Assembly: GCA_963555705.1 (NCBI GenBank)
Contig: OY743169.1
Coordinates: 6,448,014 to 6,512,013, forward strand
Length of the DNA: 64,000 bases
Origin: Ligustrum vulgare
Taxonomy: Eukaryota > Streptophyta > Magnoliopsida > Lamiales > Oleaceae
Direction: 5' to 3'
Numbering within the stretch: the stretch's first letter is position 1; each line of letters opens with the position of its first letter. Position numbers and translations under genes: made by a program. Of the stretch, positions 13,875 through 25,140 are shown in pieces. The notes beneath the pieces are model-generated. The model did not search any database, was not told the origin of the DNA, and saw nothing but the letters and a program-made list of their open reading frames with translations.

Positions 13875-13956
13875 CTCAGAATACTACTCTCCAAAGTTGT
13901 CATCCTTCTTGACAGAAAGACCTAGACCAGTCTCATCCTGAACTTCTTTTTTCCCT
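13875..13956 (-). pseudogene. Captured exon of cytosolic prolyl-tRNA synthetase
   Basis: This 82-bp block on the minus strand is bounded by an AG acceptor (before 13956) and a GT donor (after 13875). It reads GKKEVQDETGLGLSVKKDD, then NFGE, a TAG stop, and YSE. Plant cytosolic prolyl-tRNA synthetases have a closely matching segment (ETGLGL, then NFGEWYSE) at the start of the catalytic core. The tryptophan codon has become TAG, so the fragment cannot be translated through. None of the flanking exons of the parent gene was found nearby, which argues for capture of a short genomic piece. Confidence 0.6.
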
Positions 13957-15559
13957 CTGCATAACCAAATCATAATATTTTAAAAGGTAATCTACATTGT
14001 TTATGCAAATATGCACATACCTCCCCATCCTCAATGGAGGAAGAAAACAAGTTCACATATTTAATTGCACTATATTCCTCCTTCTAAAATGGGATATTTC
14101 TTTATGTAGACATGGGAGGAAAAAGAAAAGCTATAGAGAAAAGAAAATTTGAAACTTATCCTCCATGGAAAAACTAAAATAAGTATACCCAATCAAAACA
14201 TGTAAAATTTCAAATCTAGATTTGTAAATATTTTTCGAGTGTCATCCGTCAAATTCCTATTCTTTCCCAATGTTTTCACAATTTGTTGATGTGTTGCAAT
14301 CAAATCTTTTTATATTTCCAATTCCGGTGTAGCATGTTCACAGTCTCCCATATCAAACAACATCAAATCAAATCACTTAAAAAGTCCCACAAATCTTCCA
14401 CCACTAAAATTTTTCCATAAAACCCCTAAAAATGTGTTTCAATAGTGAGATGATTAAATGCGTTATGCGAAAAAACATGAAGAAAATATAAAGAAGTATA
14501 TTTAATTGAAGTGAATGAGTAAAAATTTGGGGAAAAAATAGAAAAAGATAAAAATAATAAATAAAATCTTACAAAATGTTTAAAGAAATGAGAAAAAAAA
14601 AAAAGAAATTGTTAAAAAACAAGACTTGCTTCTATTATAAGTAGTAGAGTAACAAAGTTGGGGAAAAAATATGAAATAAGATTTTACAAAATGTTTAAAG
14701 AAAATAAGAAAAACAACAAGTTTTCCAAATGAGGAAAAATTTAAAAGTTCAGACTATAGATCAAACAAATAAAAATTGTTCTTTATTAAAAATATCCCTA
14801 GGTATAGTTCAATTTAAGTTCATAGCAAAGTAAACACATGAAACAAACACGTGAATTCGTCCTGCAGGTGTTTTCTCGTAATTAATGCACAAGTTACATG
14901 CATTTTGGATGGGCAATATGCAAAGCAAACATATTCTAGCACGTTTAGGTAGAATGATAAAAGAATAGAGCAACAATCTGCAGCTCAAATTCAAGTTTAC
15001 GTCTCTATAAAACATAAGAGGAAGAAGAAATCACTTGGGGAATGACGAGATAGAATAAAATCTAGGCTGCAGGCGTGGAGCAACTGCTGCAAAGAAAACA
15101 CCAAGTGAAGGCTTGGCTGATTGGAATTCCGCTAAACAACCGTGCAGCTTCAGAGTGGCTGGTGAGTTAGGATATTGATTGCAGATCAGAGCAGTGATTG
15201 TCATTATATATGTAAAAAGATTAAATCTGAGTAAGGACCAATGACCACTGGACTTGCTAAAACATATGCTCTAAAAAACTTATGTCAATATACAACTTTC
15301 TCTTGAAAGAGCAGCCTGTTCAACCTGACAAGAGCACTCATGGTTAGACTACATGTTTTAAATGTTAAATTAGTAGGCTAGAAGACTAAATTATTCAAAC
15401 TTATTATAAGGTAAGACTTGCCATTTCGAAACTAACTGTTTGAGCTTCATTATTCAAAACTCATTTCTTATCACAACGAACCAATAACAAATATTTACCT
15501 TGGATATCGCTCCTCACAATCTTTAGTTAACTATTGAAAAATTAGAAGAAGAATAATCA

Positions 15560-15658
15560 CAAAGCAGCCATGATTCAGTCTCTACTCCTTTAACGGATTC
15601 GGCTCCTTTTTTAATCACCTGATCTAATTCCTTGACATGTCCATACATGGAATAGTAT
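15560..15658 (-). pseudogene. Captured exon of an FQR1/WrbA-like quinone reductase
   Basis: The minus strand, starting after an AG at 15660-15659, reads YYSMYGHVKELDQVIKKGAE followed by SVKGVETESW. This matches the N-terminal flavodoxin-fold segment of plant NAD(P)H:quinone oxidoreductases of the FQR1/WrbA type, where YYSMYGH is the FMN-phosphate loop. After about 33 residues the similarity stops, and a TAA follows shortly. Only this piece is present, so it is a fragment. It shares strand with the other captured pieces between 9971 and 16658. Confidence 0.5.
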
Positions 15659-16243
15659 CTGCATCATAAATTGAAGTTTTTTAGCTACAAAATTTTATAC
15701 CTAGAGATTTCAATAGGTAAGTTGTGTCAAACACACAATCTATACTTTCAAAGCTTTAACCGATGCAAGAATCAATATGACATCATCAATAGAACACAAA
15801 CTAATAATCAGTTGCCTTTAGGTCTATGAACAATTAGATACTATTATGATAGTAAAAACAGAATGCTAGATCATACCATAAATGCCATAACTAATCTCGC
15901 ACATCAACAATAATAGTTAAATGCTTATAGAATATTGATAAACCACATCAGTTTGGTATAGAAGAAGAAGAAAAAAAATAAAAAAAGCACTCAAGCAGTC
16001 ACAAGTGCACTTCGAGCTTTCTGTTACTGCTTCAATCCTAATTCATGAACCCATATAAACTTAATTTAACAGAACCTATAAATTAATTCTTCCTATACCC
16101 ATCTTTTACAACTTTCGTAAAAAAGGGGAAAAGATTTACCAATGGCACAAAAACTTGCTATACCTGAAGAAGCAAAAACCTGTAAAGATAAATAACTAAA
16201 TTGATTAAAGGAAAAAAAAAAAAAAACTAACAACAGAAAACGA

Positions 16244-16274
<31 letters not shown>

Positions 16275-16914
16275 GGAACTCAACAATAACGAGAAGAAGG
16301 GGAAAAACCTAAGAATACGAAAGGAAGAGCATACCAAACACGTCGATTCACCGAAATCCCTTTCCATATGTGAACAAAACAACAATAACCATCAGAAAAA
16401 ACGAAAACCACAAAAGACTCAATGAAATCGGACAAGAGATTAATACCTTTCAGTCGATCTCCGACAACAGTTCGTCGACGACCATAGAGTAGAAGAGGCG
16501 CAAACCCTAGGAATTGAAATTTCTGGTACACAGACTCACTGAAAATTCGAAGGAAGCAAAATGGTGAAAGAAATAGTGACAATAGTGAAAGAAATCATAT
16601 GTATAATTGGCCATCGTAAAAGACGCACTTCTCTCCTTAATATAATAACTAAAAGCGTATTTCTGCCTTATGAATAGTGATAAAATGAAGTGCAATTTAT
16701 ATATAATAGTGAAACGTACGTACGATATTTTTCACCATGACCCTATGATGGCTAATGGATCGAGCCACGTACACGTAATTTGTGCACCATGCGACCATAT
16801 TATGGCATGGACCCAATTGAGAAGTCACTTATGCAAATCATTGGACCAAACAATTTACCAAAATTATTTTGCTTGGTCAAGTTGTTGAAGTGTGATAGGT
16901 TGGTCATCAACTAG

Positions 16915-17062
16915 GCCAGTTTGGTAAAAGTTATTTTGTTTATAAACAATGAATTTGATTTTTTGAGATAAAATATGTAGTTAAAAAGTGATTTTAAAAA
17001 TATGTATGATTAAAAATTATTTTAGAAAAATGTATTATTTATAAACAAATCATCAAACACGT
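16915..17062. repeat. MITE-like repeat, ends TTTGGTAAAA...
   Basis: An AT-rich unit of about 150 bp that begins CCAGTTTGGTAAAAG, carries TTTATAAACAATGAATTTGA and ends ATAAACAAATCATCAAACACG. Related copies occur at about 20690-20850, 27432-27600, 31905-32065, 52135-52270 and 62600-62735. There is no coding capacity. The ends are imperfect inverted repeats and no duplication could be assigned. Confidence 0.45.
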
Positions 17063-17214
17063 TGTAAGTGAATCGATTACTACTCCAAATATTTTACATT
17101 GACTCGTGCATTGGTGCATCAAATGATATATTATTATTCATTATATATACACGATGTGATTAAAAAGACTAACTTAGCAAGATGTGTATATGCCTGCATA
17201 AGAGTTCCATTTTC

Positions 17215-17385
17215 TGCTATGTTTGATTGCAAAATTGGAAAATAAAATATTTTTCACCTTTGTGAGGAAAATTTTCTTAGCAAAAGGGTAAGAAAATATT
17301 TTCTTGGAAAATAGGCATATATCTGCTTTATGTAATTGTACCTAGAAAACATTTTCTAGGCTAATTGCTACAATCAAACAAAAAA
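17215..17385. repeat. Diverged MITE fragment
   Basis: It begins CTATGTTTGATTGCAAAATT and ends GCTACAATCAAACA, with inverted internal words TTTTCTTAG/CTAGAAAAC. It resembles the Tourist-like MITE family of this window but lacks clear TTA boundaries. Confidence 0.4.
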
Positions 17386-17579
17386 AATTTTAAATTTTTT
17401 TCTTTGATCTGATATTTTCCTTGAAAATGTTTGCAATAAAACAAATAAGTCTGAATTACAGATATTGAGCATGTTCGGTAATATGAAAAATTTTGGTTTT
17501 TGTGATTTTTTTTATGGATGTGTGGTTTAAAAAAGTTTGAAAAGTAAAAGATTGTGGATTTGAGTAAGAATAGATAGTT

Positions 17580-19860
17580 GAGATAGAGTTTGAAAAGTTG
17601 TGATGAAAATTTTCCCGCAGATTGGTGGAATTGGCAATATTTTTGCTGGTTGAGGTTTGATGAGCTTGCTTTTAGTGGCGGTGGTCTCTTTAAGATGTCA
17701 TTATCTTTTATTTGGAAAAACACATTCTCGAGGGAGGTATTTATTAAGGTGTAATCCTTGAATCTTTCCTGATAAGGTCGAAGTCGGTTTCTCCTCTCTT
17801 TTCTCCGCTTCGGAGTCCTATCCTTTTTTGGAAGCTTTTCTTCTTCCTTCGATGGATTATTCTCCATACCTTCATCATATGTTGGGCCATCTTCATAAAC
17901 TGCCCACCAAAAGCGTGTTTTTGGACGCAGACCGGATAACGCAGCCATGAGTGCAGCGCCATCAAACACTTTTCCATTTCTACTTTTTGTTTGTTAAATA
18001 TTTCCAAGTAACTTTTTAGTGATTCATTTGAGCCCTGTTTGATGGACACAATGCATTCTTTTGGTACTTTCCTCATCATGGCTCCCATGAATTAGCTCAA
18101 ATTTTCCTGCAATGTTTCAGCTAGGACTTCCTTGGAGAAGGGAAATGGAAAGCCCTTGTTAACTCCTTGTGTTACATTTTTTCTCTGGATTCCAATTCCT
18201 AGATTTGTTGTTTCAGGGCTTCTATCTCGCCCATTTCTTGGAGGGACGTTTTCTCCATATCATGAAAAATCTCCGTTCTGGTTAGGGGTGACAAATGGGC
18301 CAGACAGTTCGTGAGCTCGGTTCGGCTCGTGAAAAAACGGACTTGGGCTTGAATCGGACTGAAAACTCGAGTGTTGGATAGTTCGGGTTCGACTCATGAA
18401 GCCCGTGGGCCTGCTCGTGAAAGCCCAACAAGCCGCGAAATAGGCAAACTCATTTCAAGCTCGTCAAGTCCATTTTAAACTCATCAAGTTCGTGTACAAT
18501 TTTAAGTTTTAATATTTTAAATTATTTTAGTATTAGTAGAAAGTTAGAATACAAAAAAAAAAATGAACGAGCCACAAGCCGAACTTGGGCCGGCTCGTAG
18601 GCTGTACCAAACATGACCTTCATGGGCCGAGTCGGCCCGACTCGGCCATTTGACATCCCTAGTTCTAGTCAAGGTTTTTTGAGGCTGCTGACTTGGTTCG
18701 CCTAAACGATCGAATACACTCCTCCTTTTTTGGTAAAATAGGTTTTCTTTGGAGAAACATTTCTTTTTCCTCGTGTTTCCTTTGAGGAGTCCTCTTTAAA
18801 GCTTAAATCCCTTCTTGTTTGTTGTGCATTACGTAAAGGGGATTGCACTTCGAACTCAATTCTGGTAGGTGAAGCAGTTTGTTGATTTTTCTCTAGGCGA
18901 GCTAGCACATTGGCAAAATGATCCAATCTATCAATAATTACGTCAACACAAGGATCTTTCAGTTCTTTGGGTGTTTCTCCTTGATTTTTTCTAAAGTGTG
19001 GGGGAATCTCAATTTTGTGTCTTCTAGTTCTTGCATTGCTGGAATGTTGACTCATTTTTGGATGCTTTTGTCAAGTAAATTGTTTGGAACAAAGCTGTTT
19101 TTTTATTTGTTTTGGAGAAGATGATGTGTGATATAAGTTGGATCGATGGAGAACCTCGTTTCTAAGGGGCATGCCCTTCTTCTAGCGTCAAACTGTTGAA
19201 GTCAAAAATTGTTGCGACACGTAGCAATTAGTCGCAACAATTTTCTTATCAACTTAGATCGGTATTTTTGGTTCTATTGGAAAAATACTTAAAGATAATG
19301 AAATGGAGGAAAATTCGTTATTTCTTGGAATTATTGTAAGAGCATTTTTGCCTAATTTTTGGCATGTTTTACAATGATATAAGCCTTTTTCTATTTATAA
19401 AGAAATCTTTGGGTTTACTGTAACTAAATGAATAAAATAAAGAATTTATACAGTAATCTATACAAATGACGTTGATAACTTTTTGTAGTAAAAAGCCATG
19501 TGATGGTGGGTCCACTGCCAACCTGCATAGTAGGCACTACGTTATAGGAAAATTCTCTTAATCGTTCTGCCCTATGGAATCCACTTTAATTTCTGATCTC
19601 AATGGAGCTCCCTTATGTCCATAATTTACAGACCTTAGAAATTTTCTCCTGGGTGACCAATATATGGAGGCTGTAGGTCTGAGAACAGAGTATCTTCATT
19701 GAAGTTCGTTGTTTAAAATGGAAGGTTCAAGATGGGTCAAGCCCCAGTTGATTTTGAAGCCTTCTTTTATGGGTTGAGCATATGTTTTGCGATTTCAAAC
19801 TGTGCATTTTTGAAATTTTCTCATATCATCATGAGTAATTGGGAAATGACGGAACGAAGA
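17580..19860 (-). mobile_element. Ty3/gypsy remnant: gag and part of one LTR
   Basis: A minus-strand gag is spread over several frames. One block (19055-18702) begins MSQHSSNARTRRHK. A second (18088-17744) contains SIKQGSNESLKSYLEIFNKQ. A third (17969 onward) contains LSGLRPKTRFWWAV and, later, TLINTSLENVFFQIKD and KYCQFHQSAG. These are characteristic of the gag of Tat-type gypsy elements. Upstream, TTGACGCTAGAAGAAGGGC (19171-19191 on the + strand, reversed) is a plausible primer-binding region. It abuts a sequence beginning TGTTGAAGTC at 19194 that is probably the 5' LTR, with a TATA-like ATTTATAAAG inside. The LTR's far end is not certain. No protease, reverse transcriptase or integrase is present, and a hAT MITE (18283-18661) splits the gag. 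Confidence 0.7.
18283..18661. mobile_element. hAT-type MITE, 379 bp
   Basis: The terminal inverted repeats are TAGGGGTGACAAATGGGCC and GGCCATTTGACATCCCTA. The flanks GTTCTGGT (18275-18282) and GTTCTAGT (18662-18669) form an 8-bp duplication with one difference, as expected of hAT elements. The interior is rich in CGGGCTCGTGAAGCCC-like words and codes for nothing. It interrupts the gypsy gag. Confidence 0.85.
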
Positions 19861-19866
19861 AACTTA

Positions 19867-20635
19867 GGCTGTGTTTGAAAGTATTCTTTTTCCATGGAAT
19901 TGAAAAAATTTCCACCCATTTTTCAACTTTTCATGTTTGAAATGTAAAATTTTCTTGGCAACTCCATTTCCTTCCTTTTTCTTCACTCGCGCGTGTTCCT
20001 TCATTTTGTGGAATTGCTTTTGCATGTACTATAATTAATTTTCTAGGGAAAATATTGAACCATTTTCGTCACGTTTGATTATTTTTATTGTTGTAAATTG
20101 ATTTATTTTTTCCTCAAAAATTAACATTATTATTATTATCAAATATAAATGTAACGATCCGGGTCCCACTTAATGGGTTGTCCCGATCGTTAGATGACGG
20201 CGTACTGTCCCCAGTGTATCAATACTAGTCTTTTTAACATGCTTTGTCCTCACTTGCACGCTCCCCGAGAAAACTGGAGTTTCTCCAAGCCAAGCACATT
20301 TAAGTGTGGAGTTTCTAACGATGGACTTCCGAAAAAGAAGGTACACCTTGTTTGTATGAGTAGTACCTATCATTTCTTTTAAACTTTCCTGGCCTGGGGT
20401 GTTACAATAAATGTATGTAAAAATTTAAATTTTTTTTTATTAAAATAGCTAAATTTTGTTTTATTTGCCATGAAAAATAATGTCAATCAAATAACAAAAG
20501 TTGGAAAATTTCTCATTTTTTCCACCCAGAAAATTTAACCAATCAAACACATAAAACATCCAATTCCCAGTAATTCAATTCCCTAAAATTCATTTTCTGT
20601 CCACCCAAATTTCACCATCCCTATCAAACGCAGCC
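19867..20635. mobile_element. Tourist-like MITE interrupted by a solo LTR
   Basis: The ends are GGCTGTGTTTGA and ATCAAACGCAGCC, flanked by TTA at 19864-19866 and 20636-20638. The interior matches the 8868-9584 copy. The element is split by a 257-bp solo LTR (20150-20406), which is therefore the younger insertion. Confidence 0.75.
20150..20406 (-). mobile_element. Cassandra-like solo LTR with 5S-rRNA-like core
   Basis: It starts TGTAACGATC and ends GTGTTACA, flanked by a perfect 5-bp duplication ATAAA (20145-20149 and 20407-20411). Read on the minus strand it contains CATCGTTAGAAACTCC followed by ACTTAAATGTGCTTGG. This parallels the 5S rRNA internal promoter region (CATCAGAACTCC...AGTTAAGCGTGCTTGG), the hallmark of Cassandra TRIM elements. 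The length fits a Cassandra LTR. No second LTR is present, so it is a solo LTR. The 5S resemblance is partial, so an unrelated short LTR remains possible. Confidence 0.5.
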
Positions 20636-20689
20636 TTAAGAAAGTGATCTCGGTTATTAATATTTTTTATCTCCGTTAAAGATTTAGCC

Positions 20690-21139
20690 TTTGTTCGGAA
20701 CTTCCTTGTCGATTATAAACCAATTTTTTTCGGTTTTTGGAATAAGATGTGATTAAAAATTAGAGAGAGAAAATATATGTGATTAAAAAATGGTTTAAAA
20801 AATTATGTAGATTATAAATTGGTTTATAAATCAATTATTTGGTTTTAGTGAATTTCTCTTTTTAATTTTCAATGACGCACTCTTCAAAAAATATCTTTCA
20901 AAATCTCACACTTTAAGTCCTTGTTTGATGTAGATAGTTTTTGATAAAAAGTTGGGTTTTGAAAATTTAATGGTTAAAAAGTGATTTGAAAAGTAAAAAA
21001 TTGTGTACTTGATTTTTTTGGATAACTGAGATTGATTAATGAAGTTGTATTTTTTATATAAAAAAAAATGGGGATGAAGTCTTCATTAATATCTTTCAAA
21101 ATCTCATTATTTATCTCGAAATGGGGTTCAAACAAGAGC
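20690..21139. repeat. Two MITE-like repeats upstream of the DREB gene
   Basis: The first (about 20690-20850) is a copy of the 16915-17062 family, with TTATAAACCAATT near one end and AATTGGTTTATAAATCAATT near the other. The second (about 20918-21139) has imperfect inverted ends GTCCTTGTTTGATG and GGTTCAAACAAGAGC and contains TTTGAAAAGTAAAAAATTGTG. A related unit lies at about 50540-50700. The second lies about 190 bp upstream of the DREB start codon. Confidence 0.5.
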
Positions 21140-21223
21140 TATATATTCCTTCCATTTCTATGCTGTTTTCAACTACTTCGAGAACCTATCTTCTCAATTC
21201 CCCACTTCACCAATGCTCTATAG

Positions 21224-21234
21224 AGTATATATCT
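21224..21234 (+). promoter_or_regulatory. Probable TATA box of the DREB gene
   Basis: GAGTATATATC lies about 95 bp upstream of the ATG at 21329. It is followed by a CT-rich tract (about 21249-21277) typical of plant 5' leaders. No other TATA-like motif lies closer. Confidence 0.45.
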
Positions 21235-21328
21235 GTTTGTGTGTGTATCTTTCTCTTTCTATCTCTCTCTCTCTTTTGCTAGTTTGTGCAACCCACTAGT
21301 ACATTTCCTAGTATAGTAGATTACTAAG

Positions 21329-22090
21329 ATGAGTTCTGAAACTCAGAATTCAGAGCCTGAAACCAGTTCAAACTTATCCTCGTCCTTGTCATCATCTTCA
21401 GGAGCATCTCAAATTCAATCAGCTGCCAATAATTCTTCTGTATACACCCAGCAGAAGCTACCCGCAGAAGCTACCAAGAAAATCAAGAGAAACAGGGATT
21501 CTACCAGCGGCGGTAGCAAACACCCGGTCTACCAGGGCGTCAGGATGCGCAACTGGGGCAAATGGGTATCTGAAATCCGCGAGCCCCGCAAGAAATCTCG
21601 CATATGGCTCGGAACTTTCCCCACACCGGAAATGGCAGCCCGAGCTCACGATGTGGCGGCATTGAGCATTAAAGGAACCTCTGCCATACTCAACTTCCCT
21701 GAACACGCCGGTGTATTTCCTCGGCCGGTTTCGCGTAGCCCACGGGATGTTCAGGCTGCTGCAGCCAAAGCAGCTGCAATGAAGAAGTTTGATTTATTCA
21801 CATCCCCTTCATCTTCATCAAGTAGTTTATCATATTCTTCTTCATTGTCATCTCAGGTTTATTCAATAGACCTTTCCACTACATCAGAAGAGTTGAGTGA
21901 GATCACAGAATTGCCGTGTCTGGGATCTTCTTTTGACTCTCTGGAACTGTGGAATGATTTTGTATACGTGGATAACTCGGTGGTGGACAGTTTGCTGGAC
22001 CCTTCTCAGCCGTGGTTGAGCGGTGGTGATGCTGATGATGGTGGTGGAATTTCCAGCTTCAGCTTTGAATCCTTGCTGTGGAATTATTAA
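21329..22090 (+). CDS. DREB-type AP2/ERF transcription factor (group III, TINY-like)
   Basis: An intronless 253-residue nuclear DNA-binding protein. The single AP2 domain spans about residues 66-124 and includes [20 protein letters not shown], then [19 protein letters not shown] and ILNFPE. Val80 and Glu85 (the V14/E19 pair of the domain) mark the DREB branch, which binds DRE/CRT elements (RCCGAC core). [14 protein letters not shown] after the domain and the C-terminal FESLLWNY point to the A-4 or TINY-like subgroup. A basic patch KKIKRNR (50-56) just before the domain may serve for nuclear import. The N terminus (1-42) and residues 159-180 are Ser-rich, and the acidic C-terminal half probably activates transcription. 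These factors usually act in cold, drought or growth responses, but the stimulus for this gene is not visible. No defects are seen. Confidence 0.93.
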   Translation: MSSETQNSEPETSSNLSSSLSSSSGASQIQSAANNSSVYTQQKLPAEATKKIKRNRDSTSGGSKHPVYQGVRMRNWGKWVSEIREPRKKSRIWLGTFPTPEMAARAHDVAALSIKGTSAILNFPEHAGVFPRPVSRSPRDVQAAAAKAAAMKKFDLFTSPSSSSSSLSYSSSLSSQVYSIDLSTTSEELSEITELPCLGSSFDSLELWNDFVYVDNSVVDSLLDPSQPWLSGGDADDGGGISSFSFESLLWNY

Positions 22091-23516
22091 TATCTGTCCG
22101 TCTTCATTTTTCATTGAAGGGCAAAACTTTTCTTCCTCGCCCCTCCCCGACAAAACTTTCTTGTGTATTTGCCTGTGATGAAGATCTTCAATGAATCTAC
22201 CTGTACAGGGTTAGACCTAAAAATATCCCTCTACTTTTTGGTGTAATAATCCAATAATAAAATCTCTCGTGTAGTAAGAATGTGTCTTCAATGTCATGAT
22301 CGATGCTTTTTCCCTTTTCATGTGTTACATTGTGAAGGTGGGTGGTTGAGGTCGATTTGTGCGTGTCATTCTTGCACAAGGACCGTACTAATCTTCTCTG
22401 TATTTAATAGCAGACGTCACGATGACGAGACTCGAAAATGATGCATTTACTTAGGTCCACACCCATTAGTTTACCTTTTCATTTCAAGTTACTATTATGT
22501 CCGGTTTGAGATCCATTAAATTCAATTATGCATTTATTCATAAAATAATATTACTATATATTAATCAAAAAAAAAAAAAAAATCGCTACTTTTTTAACTA
22601 CACATTTTCTAAAAATCACTATTTAAAAAATCATTTTTTCAAATAAATAAACTCTTTATAATGAAAATTCAATAGAATTTATCTAACACTGTACAAAATC
22701 AATAAAACTTAAATAATGTAATCTAATCTTTAAATACTGTTAGCCTTTTCAGGCTTGAGCAACCCTATACTAGTTATGCTTAGTGCTTAGTGCTTGTTTA
22801 GTGTACGAGAAATTGAAGACATTTTTAAATATATGATTAAAAGGTAGTTAAAAATGTATGAAGTGGTGGTCCCAAATAATTATGTAGGTGAAAATGAATT
22901 ATTTAGGAAAATTTTGGTAGATTTGTTCTGGACCAGACATGCCCTTGTATCTACTTTTATCCTTCCTCAAAGAAAAACATAAAATGGTGTACAATCCAAA
23001 TGTATCTCTACAAAAAGAGTTCAATTATTGCGTTTACAAATTTCATTGTGGAGAAAGGACGGACGAAAGAAGTCATTTATGACCATACATACATATATGC
23101 ATAGTTCATACATGTGAACATAGATACTTTCCTTAGGAATGCACATCGAACAAAATTTGACTCGAGGCCTAGTCCGTAAAAGTTTCACTTAAACGATCTT
23201 ATATGTGTGATAAACTAATCACTCAATTCATAATGAATGATCATCCATACCAGTTCTATTATGCTACGTCGCAACTTCACAATTTGAATTACTTATGATC
23301 CTTGTACTATAAATCATATCACACTATGACCCCAATACATTGTTTGATATTTTTTCTTCATTTTGCATATTCATCTTTTGTTTTACCAATGTTTTGTCAC
23401 CCAGACAAGTGTTTGCTGCTTCACCAAACAATGCATTTGTTCATTTTAAAAATTTCTTCCAACTGAAACATTCATTCATTTCAAGGGATACACCCATTCG
23501 AATGGTGGCCTCCATC
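22091..23516. other. 3' UTR of the DREB gene and gene-free spacer
   Basis: The 3' UTR probably runs about 150-200 bases past the stop; CCAATAATAAAATC at 22251-22264 is a possible polyadenylation signal. The rest is AT-rich with no supportable gene. Confidence 0.45.
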
Positions 23517-23828
23517 CAGGGGCGGACCCACATAGGGGCCTGTCAGGGCACGTGTCCCAGTAAAAATCTGACCTCTTTTTTTTTGGTTTAAAAATTGTTT
23601 AAAAAAATCTCCAGTTGATTTTTGAACATAGTCATTACCTGATTCCCTAAAATTATATTGGATTATTGTTAATTTATTTGCTCTATGTCTCTGTCTATTA
23701 GGAATGGAGATTTAAATTTTGGTGAATTGAGATTGAGATTGAGATTTTAGAGTTTGGAGTATTGAAAATTTACGATTTTAGGGCTAATATGTATTTACAA
23801 TTATTTATTTGTTTATTTGTATCAGTTA

Positions 23829-24095
23829 TGAAAAAATATTTTAAGCATAAATCCACATTTTCTTCTGATGAGCAAAGTAATGAAAATGAAGTTAGAGATA
23901 AAAGATTTAGGAACTTGGTGAAGAAACTGATGTTGAAATTGAAGATGTGTTTCAACGTCGGGATAATGTTGAGGATGTTAAGAGTGAAATCCTTGAATTT
24001 GATGTAGCAAATATTGAGAAGGATGTACTTAATATTGACAGTGATGTGATTATGGAACGTTACTACAAAATGAAATCGCATAGAGAACAATTATA
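23829..24095 (+). pseudogene. hAT transposase N-terminal remnant (TTF-type zinc-finger family)
   Basis: The reading frame MKKYFKHKSTFSSDEQSNEN matches the beginning of plant hAT-derived transposases of the TTF-type zinc finger family, which open with a K.YFK.KS motif. After about 35 residues the frame changes. The continuation in another frame reads ETDVEIEDVFQRR and later FDVANIEKDVLN before a stop. The zinc finger, catalytic core and dimerisation domain are missing. It sits just inside the CAGGGGCGGA terminus, which supports a hAT origin. Confidence 0.5.
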
Positions 24096-24376
24096 ATAAA
24101 ATTTTAAATACTTTTTCATTTTTGAGTCTTCTTCCTAAAAAAAAAAAGGGTGACTTTGCATTGATGTCTTGTAATGATACTAGTTTTTGCTAATTGACAT
24201 ACTAATTATATAAATTGCAAAGATGTCATCAAGATAAATTTTATTTGTCGATAAACTGCATTCCTATATATCAGGAACTAATTAAATATTCCCAAAAAAA
24301 ATATTATAAAAAACAGGAAATAAAATCGTTTCCCTTATCTGCATTTGTAACCGAAAATTAAAAGAACAATTATCTG

Positions 24377-24560
24377 TCTACGGATATACAGAATTCATCT
24401 ACAAACATTTAAGCAATATTTCAGAGCAAAAAGATTTACGTCAACCTGTCGTGAAGCAAATCAAATGGAGTGAAAAGGCTACATTGTCTTCTACGGATAT
24501 ACGAAATTCATCTAGAAACATTTCAGCAATATTTCACAGCAAAAAGATATACATCAACCA
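24377..24560. repeat. Direct duplication of about 70 bp
   Basis: Two copies of a unit starting TCTACGGATATAC and ending near CAACC (24377-24446 and 24490-24560) are separated by about 43 bp. They differ at several positions. Confidence 0.7.
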
Positions 24561-25140
24561 GAATAAACGTTCCTCCATTAATATTATCTTACTGATTTTG
24601 GCTCAACATCGATTGTGAAAATCAGCATCAACAACGAACTCCATAAACTAGAGGTTCGATTGTGACTTGGATATTTTATCTTTGCACTATATAATCGATA
24701 TGTTATGTTGAATTTCTGCAAATATATTTCTGCATATTCTTCCATAGTGATTACATCAATTTCTAGCATTTGGTTTCAACTCGGAATTGAAAACTACGAA
24801 ATAGTTTTACCTTTACATCACATAAATTTCCCCCACATAGTTCCGTTGTGCAAATGATGCTTCAACATTATGTTGGCGACACTTATGATAATGTGTGAGG
24901 ACATCATAGGGTTAATTTTTTATCTATGGGTGATGAGTGACTCGAATTCTTTATGTTGCAGGCATCGCATGTAATTTTTTTTATTTCTTTTTGATATCTA
25001 ATTTTTTTTATTTCTTTATGTCATTTAATGCATTCAACTTAGATTTAAAAAAAATAATTGATATCATTCCTCATTTATGGACAAGAAAAATTTTCTTGAC
25101 TGATATAAAATGTTGTAGAATTTTTTTTCCTTCCCAACAG

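Larger units (their letters stand above)
9971..16658 (-). mobile_element. Probable Helitron with captured gene fragments
   Basis: On the minus strand the 3' end shows a perfect short hairpin (CACGTGC/GCACGTG, at about 9987-10003 on the + strand) followed by about 16 bases ending TTAG, with a T as the next base (9970). This is the Helitron 3' pattern CTRR|T with one C-to-T change. The other end, near 16635-16658, reads TTTTAGTTATTATATTAAGG on the minus strand, which resembles Helitron 5' ends although the terminal TC is not evident. Between them all recognisable coding fragments (RPA-like, prolyl-tRNA synthetase, FQR1-like) lie on the minus strand, as expected for captured exons. A 5'UTR-like segment lies at 16280-16582. 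No helicase sequence was found, so this would be non-autonomous. The left end is better supported than the right. Confidence 0.5.

Noticed and set aside
16280..16582. 100-codon minus-strand frame as a protein gene
   Set aside because: Its sequence is pyrimidine-rich and looks like a 5' UTR piece; no domain is visible.
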